A DNA stretch of 52,213 nucleotides from Kitasatospora phosalacinea (GTDB taxonomy: Bacteria > Actinomycetota > Actinomycetes > Streptomycetales > Streptomycetaceae): positions 1 to 52,213 of the forward strand of contig NZ_JNYE01000053.1 of assembly GCF_000717185.1 (NCBI RefSeq), in the 5' to 3' direction. The notes beneath the pieces were generated by a model. That model was given only the letters and a program-made list of their open reading frames with translations. It made no database searches and was not told where the DNA came from. Shown piece by piece: positions 8,901-15,824 of the stretch; the first letter of the stretch is position 1, and every line of letters starts with the position of its first letter. Both the position numbers and the translations under genes were made by a program.

Positions 8901-9829
8901 GCGGTGGACGGCAGGGCGAGGGTGTGGGCGAGGGAGAGCAGCAGGGCGGCGCGCTGGTCGCGGATCTGCTGGGGGCCGGGGCCGGAGCGGACGCCGTCGT
9001 CGTGGGGGAGGGCAGCGAGGTACTCGGGGTTGCCGACCTCGGGGCCGCGGCGCAGGCCGTGCAGCAGCGGGAGGATCCGGCCGGGTTTCAAGGCGTCGCC
9101 CAACTCGCCGACGGAGGGCCCGAGTTCGGCGAGCATGGTGGCGGTGCTGCCGCTGTCGGCGAACTCCCGCTGCTGGGTCAGCCAGCGGTGGAACAGCCAC
9201 CAGCCGACGTCCCGGGCGGTGCCGGGGCGGCGCCGGGCGCGCTGCACCAGCTGGTCGGCGCCGCCGAGGAACGCCCGGTAGGCGGAGCGGTCCCGGTCGG
9301 CGCAGGGGGCGGGGGCGGGGTCGAGGTCTCCGGGGCGGGCGTCGAGGTGGAGTTCGACCCGCCGCAGGTAGTGCACCTGCTGCAGCAGCGGCACCAGCAC
9401 CAGGACGGCGGCCTCGGCCGGGTACAGGTCCAGGGCGGGCGGCCCGCCGGACGGCCCGCCGGGCGGCCCGCCGGGTTCGCCGAGCAGCCACTCGACCTGG
9501 CGGACGAACCGTCCGGCGAACTCCGGTTCGTACCACGGGTCTTCGGCGGTCCGCCGGGTCAGCCGGTCGCGCAGGGCGGCGGCCGCGCCCGCGACGGCGG
9601 CGGCGTGCTGCCGGTGGTGCGCGGTGCTCCGGGTCGCAAGGACGTGGTCCCAGACGGGGGAGTCCCGCACCAGCGCCGTCCAGGCGTCGGCCGTGGCGTC
9701 GGCCGTGGTCTCGGCCTCGGCCGGTGGCGGTGCGGCCTGGTAGACGTTCAGCGTTCCGACGGACCCCGTCTGGACGAGCGTCCCGACCCGGGCGTTCTCG
9801 TTGCTGTTGTGCGTGTGGCTCTGTTCCAA
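5930..9829 (-). CDS. Hsp90-like (GHKL) ATPase with C-terminal winged-helix-like repeats
   Basis: A 1299-residue protein. Residues 1-31 form a glycine/valine/glutamine-rich peptide (GTLVQTGSVGTLNVYQ) resembling RHIM-like bacterial amyloid signalling motifs. Residues ~50-390 are helical and unassigned. An Hsp90-type ATPase follows: N box ELYQNALDACRLR (~438-450), ATP-binding DNGIGMGDGE (~489), and lid motif NSRFGIGVLSYF (~533-544), close to Hsp90's GQFGVGFYS; the SVDRTTVLDDL region suggests the Hsp90 middle domain. From ~850 on, repeated ~90-residue units with ELGFRVP/ALGYRVP/SLGIPV motifs look like tandem winged helices. Comparable Hsp90-wHTH proteins are known from actinobacterial NTP-dependent conflict systems, and defence or regulated cell death is the inference here. 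The start is TTG 9829 with GAGGGAG upstream. A leftward operon precedes it by 62 bp and may be cotranscribed. Confidence 0.75.
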   Translation of the reverse strand: MEQSHTHNSNENARVGTLVQTGSVGTLNVYQAAPPPAEAETTADATADAWTALVRDSPVWDHVLATRSTAHHRQHAAAVAGAAAALRDRLTRRTAEDPWYEPEFAGRFVRQVEWLLGEPGGPPGGPSGGPPALDLYPAEAAVLVLVPLLQQVHYLRRVELHLDARPGDLDPAPAPCADRDRSAYRAFLGGADQLVQRARRRPGTARDVGWWLFHRWLTQQREFADSGSTATMLAELGPSVGELGDALKPGRILPLLHGLRRGPEVGNPEYLAALPHDDGVRSGPGPQQIRDQRAALLLSLAHTLALPSTALPPIVAEHLATPHPVDLAELKSCLDNATWGGPRDLPVLRAEARHEAVVEALREYAVRADEQLHAIRRTVHERNAPVPALPTRLSADRVTAAADVFTSHARFRADGHRVLGLAMGVQLYKDRDLAVRELYQNALDACRLRAARTTYLNRTRGGALPFDGRIRFTQGTDEDGRRYLDCTDNGIGMGDGELRGVFSRAGERFAEQPEFILERADWEHLDPPIPLHLNSRFGIGVLSYFMLADEIRVTTTRMSREGTLGPALEVAICGPEHLFRIVDTGRHRAEPGTRVRLYLREELGADWSVVGVLRRLLGIAEFTTVAEDGERSEKWQPGVLRAREHRGGSEQLGLDAHGMLLHAPGPVDDGQVVWCERGGGILVDGLVTRPATRRGLLGRTSSGLTGAVVNLRGANAPTTMSVDRTTVLDDLSPTFAKLLEGAVPALLEEYGSPLDIEWLSLVANTNAQVADLVTGHLSAAGMQLQGTGLTFGTSQTGWFPWDQRLVSRRANSGAPGGYAPDHVYLWRLLAHRPPEALRLLASELPDIFRFPIRVCAAVPSDQDLLIGRPANRWPKYKIEFPQLADHAAAFGVPFETLARRYVELGVAEVDLRSWQPEVALAEPQLPLRHISWFAHPFLAEPVSATCLSVLSQNGGGTVGKVSDRLRALGYRVPEEAVRLAVAAQDDPLLRSGPQAVLPSDRPVPPGQLVQAARAAGLPLHVAREQLESYGLRVQAAGRLAPLSDRDAVLLSVNADGKAPWHDQDCPLPLLNLLYAAKKTGRTPAELAVRFGELGFRVPSNLPADADPEDLLAFAGSGDDLSLGPQYSWFFGIHHDLPMLRKHLRSLLKYGLLPDLRVPRQFTALDRELLGGNSLLDWVGLEVGRPVPFCRVLLAARGLDESPGAVAQRLTSLGIPVTHDRLPTGLTTATALRMIHTDTGEETPDEIDHPLQYLVETALDNDCSLRTLVGWLNGLGIPVADPAETIRAAFARVPRLPDGA

Positions 9830-9891
9830 CGCTGCCGCTCCCCTCGGTACCTCCGAATGTAGAGCAGTCGGGCGGCCCTCCAGGACCGTCT

Positions 9892-10488
9892 TCAGGACCA
9901 GGCGGGGTCCTCGAAGGTCGGCACGGTGTCGGGCCCGCCGTCCTTGCCGGTCGGCAGCGGGCTGGGGGCGGGGCCGAAGGGGGCGGTGCTGCCGGGGTCC
10001 TCCACCCAGGCGTCGGCGACCACGGTGACGTTGCCGACGGCGCCGACGGTGACGGTCACGCCGGTGCCGTCGGGGGCGGCCGCGGACGCCTCGTCGGGGG
10101 AGTCGTCGGTGTGCAGGGTGTAGCCGCGGCCCTTCCAGTAGGCCCGGACCTGCTCCAGCAGCCGGGGCTGGTTGGCGGCCGAGACCTTGGTCAACACGTA
10201 GCGGCGGAGCGTGAGTTGGGCGGTGCCGTCGTTGTCGCGGGCGGCGTTCTCGTGCGGGACTGCGCGGAACGCGTCGTCGGCCCAGTGCACGGCGGGGGTG
10301 AGGGCGCCGGTGGTGCCGTCGACCAGCTCCTGCAGCTTGCTGCGGGCGGTGTCCAGCGCGACGACCTGCCGTCCGCCCGCCCCGCCGGACCCGCCGGAGT
10401 CGCAGCCCGCCGCGCCCAGCCCCAGCAGCAGCGCCGCAGCGGCGCCCGCCACCCGCACCCGCACCCGCACCCGTGCCCGCACCCTCAT
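9892..10488 (-). CDS. Small lipoprotein, paralog of the next upstream gene
   Basis: A 198-residue protein of unknown function. A signal peptide with an unusual arginine/valine alternation (RVRARVRVRVRV, encoded by a GCACCC repeat array) leads to the lipobox LGAAGC, so it is probably exported and lipid-anchored. The body shares the block ALTPAVHWADDAF...GTAQLTLRRYVLTKV with the neighbouring cytosolic protein, and both end in a similar DTVPTFEDPAWS-like tail. It is the distal member of the leftward operon beginning near 13178, separated from the previous gene by 34 bp. The pairing suggests that one acts outside and the other inside, for instance a cell-surface factor and its homologous chaperone or immunity protein; that is inference. 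Confidence 0.75.
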   Translation of the reverse strand: MRVRARVRVRVRVAGAAAALLLGLGAAGCDSGGSGGAGGRQVVALDTARSKLQELVDGTTGALTPAVHWADDAFRAVPHENAARDNDGTAQLTLRRYVLTKVSAANQPRLLEQVRAYWKGRGYTLHTDDSPDEASAAAPDGTGVTVTVGAVGNVTVVADAWVEDPGSTAPFGPAPSPLPTGKDGGPDTVPTFEDPAWS

Positions 10489-10522
10489 CCCGAACTCCCT
10501 CTCCGTACGCTCCCCCCGGACC

Positions 10523-11020
10523 CTAGACCGACCAGAACGGGTCCTGCCGCCGGGGCATGGTGTCCATCGCCCCCTCGGGCCCGATCGGGACGGTGCTGGC
10601 GCCGCCGAACGGGTAGGAGGTGCCGGGCGCGGCCAGCCCGTCGACGCGGGCGAGCAGCGTCCCGTTCCCGGCGAAGCCGATCCTGAACTCGGCCGTCCCG
10701 TGCGGGGACTTGGCGCGCAGGACGGGCAGCACCGGGTCGGCCTCGCCGTCCACCGCCCAGCCGCGTTCGTGCCAGGCGCGGGCGAGTTGGGCGAGCAGCT
10801 CGGGGTAGCGGTGCTCGGCGACCCGGGTGAGCAGGTAGCGCCGCTTCTCCAGGTGCGCGGTGCCGTCCGGTTCGCGGGTGAAGGCGTCCTCGTGGGCGAC
10901 GGCGACGTACGGGCCGTCGGCCCAGTGCACCGCGGGGGTGAGTGCGGCGGGGGCGGAGTCCAGCAGCTCGTCCACCGCGGACCGGGCCGCGAGCAGCTCG
11001 GGCACCAGGTCGTCGTTCAT
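10523..11020 (-). CDS. Hypothetical cytosolic protein, paralog of the adjacent lipoprotein
   Basis: A 165-residue protein beginning MNDDLVPELLAARSAVDEL. It has no signal peptide. The central ALTPAVHWADGPY...GTAHLEKRRYLLTRV and the tail DTMPRRQDPFWSV align with the lipoprotein encoded next. The start at 11020 overlaps the TGA of the preceding hydrolase gene as ATGA, and AGGAGTACCG lies inside that gene, so translation is probably coupled. I do not recognise the family beyond this paralogy; its tight linkage to the hydrolase implies it serves the same process. Confidence 0.75.
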   Translation of the reverse strand: MNDDLVPELLAARSAVDELLDSAPAALTPAVHWADGPYVAVAHEDAFTREPDGTAHLEKRRYLLTRVAEHRYPELLAQLARAWHERGWAVDGEADPVLPVLRAKSPHGTAEFRIGFAGNGTLLARVDGLAAPGTSYPFGGASTVPIGPEGAMDTMPRRQDPFWSV

Positions 11021-12780
11021 CGGTACTCCTGTCCGGACACCCGGTCGCCGTGGCCGGAGACGATCAAGGCCATGTTGCGCAGCGAGTGCCCGTCCCGGCC
11101 GTCGCCCTGGTTCCAGTAGTCGGAGTGCGAGTCGAAGCCGAGCGGTCCGTCCGCGACGTCGAAGCGGTGCGCCCCGAACTCGCTGCTCGCCGGGTCCTGG
11201 CCGAACCACAGCTCGTGGGGGTCATCGTGCCCGGCTATCTTGTCGCCGATGAAGCCGCCCGCCACCGCGCCGAGCGGACCGGCCAGGACGCCGCCGATGC
11301 CCGCGCCGATGCCGATGCCCTTGGCCTCGTCGTGGCTGGGCAGGTGCGAGACCGGGTCGTGCTCGGCGGCGCCGACCCACACGTGGCCCGTGCCGACGCC
11401 CAGTTGGGAGGCCTGCTGGGCGCCGGTGCCGGGGGAGCCGACCAGGATGACGTCGTCCGCGGGGATGCCGCCGGGGCGCTGCGCGGCCTGGCCGACGGTG
11501 AACGAGCCGTACGAGTGCCCGAGCGCGGTCAGGTGGGCGGGCTCGCCCTCGTGCGAGGCGCGCAAACCCTGCAGGAAGCCCTGGTAGGCCTCGCCGCCCT
11601 GCTTGGCGCGGTCCTCCCCGGCCACCGCGAACATGTCGGGGCTGACGCCCTTGATCTGCGGGGTGTCGTAGCCCAGCCAGGCGATCGAGGCGGTGGAGCG
11701 GCTCGGGTCGAGGTCGTGCGCGGCCTGCCACAGGTCGCGGGCCCGGTTGGCGTCGCCGCCACCCATGTTCTTGACCTCGGTGTTCAGGCCGGGCACGTAC
11801 GCGACGACGTCATCCGCGGTGTCCGGGTTGCCGTAGGCGATGGCGGCCCGGCCCTGGCCCTGGTCGCCGATGACCATCAGGTAGGCGGGCGGCTGCTTGC
11901 CCTGGTCATCGCGCAGGCGGTCCTGGATGGCCCGGAAGCCCTCCAGTTTCTTCTCGTCCCAGTCGGAGAGGTCCTGGCGGGAGGACAGGTCGGCGACCAT
12001 CCGGTCGAGGTTGATCCGGTTGGCCTGGTCGCGGGCGGGCGTCGGCATGCCGTCCCGGTTGCCGAGTTCGGCGGGGTACGCCTGGAGCAGGCGCTGCTGT
12101 TCGTCCGGCGGCAGGGCCTTCCACCAGGCGTTGACCTCGGTCGGCGGGGCGTCCTTGCCGGGCATGCCCGCGTGGACCAGGTCCTCGGGGCCGCCGAAGG
12201 GGTTGAGGGCGCCGAGGACGGCGCTGTTGAGCCGCATCGCGGCGGTGCCGGGGTCGAGTCCGGCACCGGTGCGGGCGTCGTCGGTGTACCGGCGCAGGCG
12301 CTGCGCGGTGACCTGGTCGGCGTGCGCGGCCTCGGTGAGGGCGTCGGCGATCCGGTCGCGCAGGTCGGTGCCCTGCCGGGCCCGGTCGGGCGCGTCGGGG
12401 TCGTGGCGCTCGGCGGTGCTGGGCGGCGGCCAGGAGACGCCGCCGTCGTCGGCGACGGTGAAGCCGTGCGCTTCGGCGTCGGCGAGCGCGGCCCGGAGCT
12501 TGGAGCGGGCCAGCAGGAACGCCTCGGCGCCCTCCCGCAGGACGGGGGCGATCCGGGCCAGTTCCAGGTGCGCGGCGGTGAGCTTGCCGGTGGTGCGGGA
12601 GAGCGACTGCCGGCCGCGGTCGGCCGCGGTGCCGGTCCAGCCGGAGGCGCTCACCCGGCCGTCGACGCCGTTGCGCCAGGTGTCGGCGTGGCCGGAGAAG
12701 GCGGTGGCCAGCGCGGCGTACGCGTCGGCGGCGGTGAACAGCCGGTTCGGGTCGGCGTCGCGCAGGGTGGGGACGTCCAT
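11017..12780 (-). CDS. Alpha/beta hydrolase (DUF1023-type) with helical N-terminal region
   Basis: A 587-residue protein. Residues ~1-290 are predominantly helical (MDVPTLRDADPNRLFTAAD onwards, with a WRNGVDGRVSASGWTGTAAD segment reminiscent of WXG100-like helical hairpins). Residues ~330-560 form an alpha/beta hydrolase of the DUF1023 type with nucleophile elbow GHSYGSFTVG and the downstream VLVGSPGTGAQQASQL; the catalytic His/Asp probably lie in GAAEHDPVSHLP. In actinobacteria this class is often encoded next to WXG100 or type VII-related small proteins, as here. The ATG at 12780 follows the previous stop by 2 bp, and the last bases overlap the next start (ATGA). The longer upstream reading is another frame of the small gene and was rejected. 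Confidence 0.85.
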   Translation of the reverse strand: MDVPTLRDADPNRLFTAADAYAALATAFSGHADTWRNGVDGRVSASGWTGTAADRGRQSLSRTTGKLTAAHLELARIAPVLREGAEAFLLARSKLRAALADAEAHGFTVADDGGVSWPPPSTAERHDPDAPDRARQGTDLRDRIADALTEAAHADQVTAQRLRRYTDDARTGAGLDPGTAAMRLNSAVLGALNPFGGPEDLVHAGMPGKDAPPTEVNAWWKALPPDEQQRLLQAYPAELGNRDGMPTPARDQANRINLDRMVADLSSRQDLSDWDEKKLEGFRAIQDRLRDDQGKQPPAYLMVIGDQGQGRAAIAYGNPDTADDVVAYVPGLNTEVKNMGGGDANRARDLWQAAHDLDPSRSTASIAWLGYDTPQIKGVSPDMFAVAGEDRAKQGGEAYQGFLQGLRASHEGEPAHLTALGHSYGSFTVGQAAQRPGGIPADDVILVGSPGTGAQQASQLGVGTGHVWVGAAEHDPVSHLPSHDEAKGIGIGAGIGGVLAGPLGAVAGGFIGDKIAGHDDPHELWFGQDPASSEFGAHRFDVADGPLGFDSHSDYWNQGDGRDGHSLRNMALIVSGHGDRVSGQEYR

Positions 12781-12782
12781 GC

Positions 12783-13178
12783 TCACCGCCCCGCCAGGCC
12801 GCTGGCCGCGTCCTGCTCGGCGCGGCGGTAGTTGGCCGCGGTCTGCCGCAGGTTGTCGCCCTGCCGGTCCATCTCGGCGGAGAGGTCGTCCAGCAGCCGC
12901 TTCCACTCGTCGGTGCAGGCGTCCAGTTCGCTGCCGGTGCTCCAGCCGCGCAGCCCGCCCTCGGCCTCGTCGGAGGCGCCCAGGACGCGCGACGTCCCGC
13001 CCGGCACCTGCTCGGCGACGCTGCCCGCGGTCTGCGCGGCCCCGTCCAACTCGTCCGGGTCCACCTGGAACCCGCCGCCACTGCCGCCGCTGCCGCCGTC
13101 CGGCCCCACGCTCAGCACGCCATCCCCCACCACCGATGTCGGTCCGACCACTTGAGCGCGCCATGCTAGCGAACGCAC
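12783..13178 (-). CDS. WXG100/EspC-like small protein
   Basis: A protein of up to 131 residues. After a glycine/serine-rich start, FQVDPDELDGAAQTAGSVAEQ and WSTGSELDACTDEWKRLL followed by a long helix (DDLSAEMDRQGDNLRQTA) match the plan of EspC/WXG100-like type VII secretion substrates or their cytosolic relatives. The start is uncertain: GTG 13178 gives the full length, but an internal GTG at 13118, preceded by GGTGGGGGA, gives a more typical ~111-residue protein. The gene leads a leftward operon with the alpha/beta hydrolase 2 bp downstream. No EccC-type secretion ATPase is in the window. Confidence 0.65.
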   Translation of the reverse strand: MRSLAWRAQVVGPTSVVGDGVLSVGPDGGSGGSGGGFQVDPDELDGAAQTAGSVAEQVPGGTSRVLGASDEAEGGLRGWSTGSELDACTDEWKRLLDDLSAEMDRQGDNLRQTAANYRRAEQDAASGLAGR

Positions 13179-13308
13179 CGGCCGCAGCCACCCGCGTTCA
13201 CCACATTCGCACCTGCTTCCGCCCGCCCGTCGCTTGCCCGTCCCTTGGGCGCCGCTTTACCGGACCGGGAGGTGCGTCCCCGAGCCGCGGGCCCGGGCTG
13301 ACGGTGCG

Positions 13309-14853
13309 TCAGGACGCCCCGGACAGCGCCGGGGACGGGGCGGCGTCGGCGGCGGGCGCGGCGGCGGGCCGCAGCAGCAGGGCGACCAGGACGGCGGTGG
13401 CGGCCAGCGCCGCGGAGCCGCAGCGCAGGGCGAGGTGCAGGGCGTCGACGAACGAGGCGTCCACCGCGGCCAGGACGGGCGCCGCCGGGGCCGCCCCGGT
13501 GCCCGTTCCGGCGTGGCCGGTGAGCGCGGAGACCGCGTGCGGCACCCCGTCGGCGGGCAGGCCCTGCCGGTGCAGGGCGGCGGTCAGGGCGCCGGTCAGC
13601 CGGTTGGTCAGGACGGCGCCGAGGACGGCGATGCCCAGCACGCCGCCGAGTTCGCGCAGCGTGCTGACGGTGGCGGAGGCCATGCCGGTCTGCGCGGGGG
13701 CGACCCGTTGCAGCACCGCGATCGACACCGGCGTGAAGGTCAGGCCCATGCCGGAGCCGAGCAGCACCAGCGTCCACGCGTACGACCAGTAGTGCGCCTG
13801 CCCGGAGTACAGCGACAGCCCGCCCAGGCCGACCGCGCACAGCGCGATGCCCAGCACCAGCGGCGGGCGCGCCCCGTACCGGGCGGTCAGCCGCCCGGAC
13901 AGCGGCGCCGCGAACACGATCACGGCGCTCAGCGGCAGCCCCGCGTACCCGGCGTCGGTCGGCGTCCAGCGCATCACGCCCTGCAGCATCAGCGGCAGGA
14001 AGAACATCGCGCCGAACATCCCGAAGCTCACCATCAGCCCGCTCAGCAGCGCCCCCGCCATCACCCGGTCGCGGAACAGTCGCAGCTCCAGCATCGGTTC
14101 GGCGACCCGCAGTTCGACCACCGCGAAGAGCGCCAGCAGCACCACCGCGACCGCGCCGCAGGCCAGCACCCGGGCGTCCGTCCAGCCCCGGCCCGGGCCC
14201 TCGACCAGCCCGTACACCAGCGCGCCCAGCCCGCCCGCGGACAGCAGCAGGCCCGGCAGGTCCACCCGCCGCTCGCGCGGCGCGACCTCCGGCAGCACCC
14301 GGTACGCCAGCACCAGGCCGACCAGCCCGACCGGGACGTTGATCCAGAACACGCTGGCCCAGCCGAACGCGTCCACCATCGGGCCGCCGACCACCGGCCC
14401 GACCGACAGGCCCAGCGCCGACACCCCCGACCACAGGCCGATCGCCCGGGCCCGCTCCTTCTCGTCCGTGAACACCTGCCGCAGGATCGCCAGGCTGCCC
14501 GGCGTCAGCAGCGCCGCGCCGACGCCCTGCAGCATCCGGGCCGCGACCAGGGCGCCGGTGCCGCCCGCGAGCGCGGCCGCCGCCGAGCCCAGCGTGAACA
14601 GCGCCAGCCCGATCCGGTACACCCGGGTGCGGCCGTGGCGGTCGCCGAGGGTGCCGCCGGTGAGCAGCAGGGCCGCGTAGACCAGGCTGTAGCCCTCGGC
14701 GACCCACTGCAGTCCGCTGATGCCCGCGTCCAGGTCCCGGCCGATCCGGGGGAGGGCGATGTTGACGATGACGTTGTCGAGCATCGCCATGAACATCGTG
14801 ACGCAGAGCGTGGCCAGCGCCTGCCACCTGTGCCGGTCGTTCCTGGTGTCCAC
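13309..14853 (-). CDS. DHA2-family MFS multidrug exporter (EmrB/QacA type)
   Basis: A 514-residue integral membrane protein with about 14 hydrophobic segments, the number expected for the DHA2 drug:H+ antiporter family. Family motifs include LDNVIVNIALPRIG in helix 1, GGTLGDRHGRTRVYR (motif A) in the first loop and SVGPVVGGPMVDAFGWASVF (motif C, antiporter signature). It likely exports a hydrophobic drug or metabolite. It is divergent from the tetR gene at 14977, and the shared 123-bp promoter region holds two similar palindromic operators, so repression by that TetR and induction by the transported compound is the expected wiring. Confidence 0.92.
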   Translation of the reverse strand: MDTRNDRHRWQALATLCVTMFMAMLDNVIVNIALPRIGRDLDAGISGLQWVAEGYSLVYAALLLTGGTLGDRHGRTRVYRIGLALFTLGSAAAALAGGTGALVAARMLQGVGAALLTPGSLAILRQVFTDEKERARAIGLWSGVSALGLSVGPVVGGPMVDAFGWASVFWINVPVGLVGLVLAYRVLPEVAPRERRVDLPGLLLSAGGLGALVYGLVEGPGRGWTDARVLACGAVAVVLLALFAVVELRVAEPMLELRLFRDRVMAGALLSGLMVSFGMFGAMFFLPLMLQGVMRWTPTDAGYAGLPLSAVIVFAAPLSGRLTARYGARPPLVLGIALCAVGLGGLSLYSGQAHYWSYAWTLVLLGSGMGLTFTPVSIAVLQRVAPAQTGMASATVSTLRELGGVLGIAVLGAVLTNRLTGALTAALHRQGLPADGVPHAVSALTGHAGTGTGAAPAAPVLAAVDASFVDALHLALRCGSAALAATAVLVALLLRPAAAPAADAAPSPALSGAS

Positions 14854-14880
14854 CGTTCCCCCTCCGGGCGTGCCGAGTGG

Positions 14881-14937
14881 CCCCTAACAGTGTTAGGGGC
14901 CGCGATCGCGCAGCCAGCATCGCCCTAACGGTGTTAG
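14881..14937. promoter_or_regulatory. Two TetR-type operators between exporter and regulator
   Basis: Operator 1 is the palindrome CCCCTAACAGTGTTAGGGG (14881-14899); operator 2 is CTAACGGTGTTAG (14925-14937). They share the CTAAC-n3-GTTAG core, and their centres lie 41 bp apart, close to four helical turns, on the same DNA face. They sit between two divergent starts, the standard arrangement for a TetR repressor acting on its own gene and on an exporter. Confidence 0.8.
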
Positions 14938-14976
14938 ATTGCAAGCGCGAACCGTCCGCCGCCCCCAGGAGCACCC

Positions 14977-15633
14977 GTGGCCCAGCCCCCCTCGCGCACC
15001 CTCACCCGCGAGTGCATCGCCGCCGCCGCCCTGCGCGTCCTCGAACGCGAGGGCCTGGCCGGGCTCTCCATGCGCAAGGTCGCCGCCGAGGTCGGCGCCC
15101 AGGCCGCCTCGCTCTACTGGCACGTCCGCAACAAGGAGGAGATCCTCGACCTGCTGGGCGACGCGATCATCGCCGACGCCGAGGTCCCGCCCCGCACCGG
15201 CGACTGGCGCGAGCAGTACCTCGAGTACGGCCGCCGCTACCGCGCCCTGCTGCTCGCCAAGCGCGACGCCGCCAAGGTCGTCGCCGGACGCCTCTCCACC
15301 GGCCCCCGCGTCCTCGCCGTCCTGGAGGACCAGCTCGACCGCCTGCGCAGCGCGGGCTTCACCGACGCCGACGCCGCGATGGCCTCCTACCTGCTCTCCG
15401 CCTACGTCCAGGGCTTCGTCCTGCAGGAGCAGTCCCCGCTCTCCGCCGCCGAAGCCGCCGGCGCGGGCCGCGGCCGGGCCGCCCGCGCGGCGGGCGACGT
15501 CTTCCGCGCCCTCCCCGCCGAGGACTACCCCCACCTGGTCGCCCTCGCCGACGACCTCGTCGACCCCGACATGGACACCCGCTTCGAGTTCGGCCTCCAA
15601 CGCATCGCGGACGGCCTCGCGGCCCTGCTGTAG
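14977..15633 (+). CDS. TetR-family repressor (TetR_C type) of the exporter
   Basis: A 218-residue regulator. The N-terminal helix-turn-helix covers residues ~8-60 (LTRECIAAAALRVLEREG ... AASLYWHVRNKEEILDLL), where LYWHVRNKEEL is typical of the TetA-repressor-like TetR_C subgroup; the rest is a helical ligand-binding and dimerisation domain. The start is GTG 14977, preceded by CCCAGGAG. It is divergent from the DHA2 exporter, and two CTAAC-n3-GTTAG palindromes lie between them. A ligand-responsive repressor of the exporter is the natural reading. Confidence 0.9.
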   Translation: MAQPPSRTLTRECIAAAALRVLEREGLAGLSMRKVAAEVGAQAASLYWHVRNKEEILDLLGDAIIADAEVPPRTGDWREQYLEYGRRYRALLLAKRDAAKVVAGRLSTGPRVLAVLEDQLDRLRSAGFTDADAAMASYLLSAYVQGFVLQEQSPLSAAEAAGAGRGRAARAAGDVFRALPAEDYPHLVALADDLVDPDMDTRFEFGLQRIADGLAALL

Positions 15634-15824
15634 CCGCGCCTCCAGGGGCTCGGGGAACGGCGAGTCCGCGCTGCTGGCGGCCGGAGCCCGTCGATGCGTC
15701 CGTGCTGCTCCGGGCCGCCGTCACAGAACCCGAAGCCGATGCCGATGCCGCGCAACGACAGCGCACCGCCGGCAGCCCCGGGCCCGCCGTTCCCCGGGCC
15801 CCTGGTTCGTCCCCCTTCGTCCGT

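Noticed and set aside
6086..9862. A 1258-codon open frame on the plus strand opposite the Hsp90-like gene
   Set aside because: It is an antisense shadow created by GC-rich codon bias: low-complexity Gly/Val/Arg composition, no domain, while the minus strand shows clear GHKL motifs.
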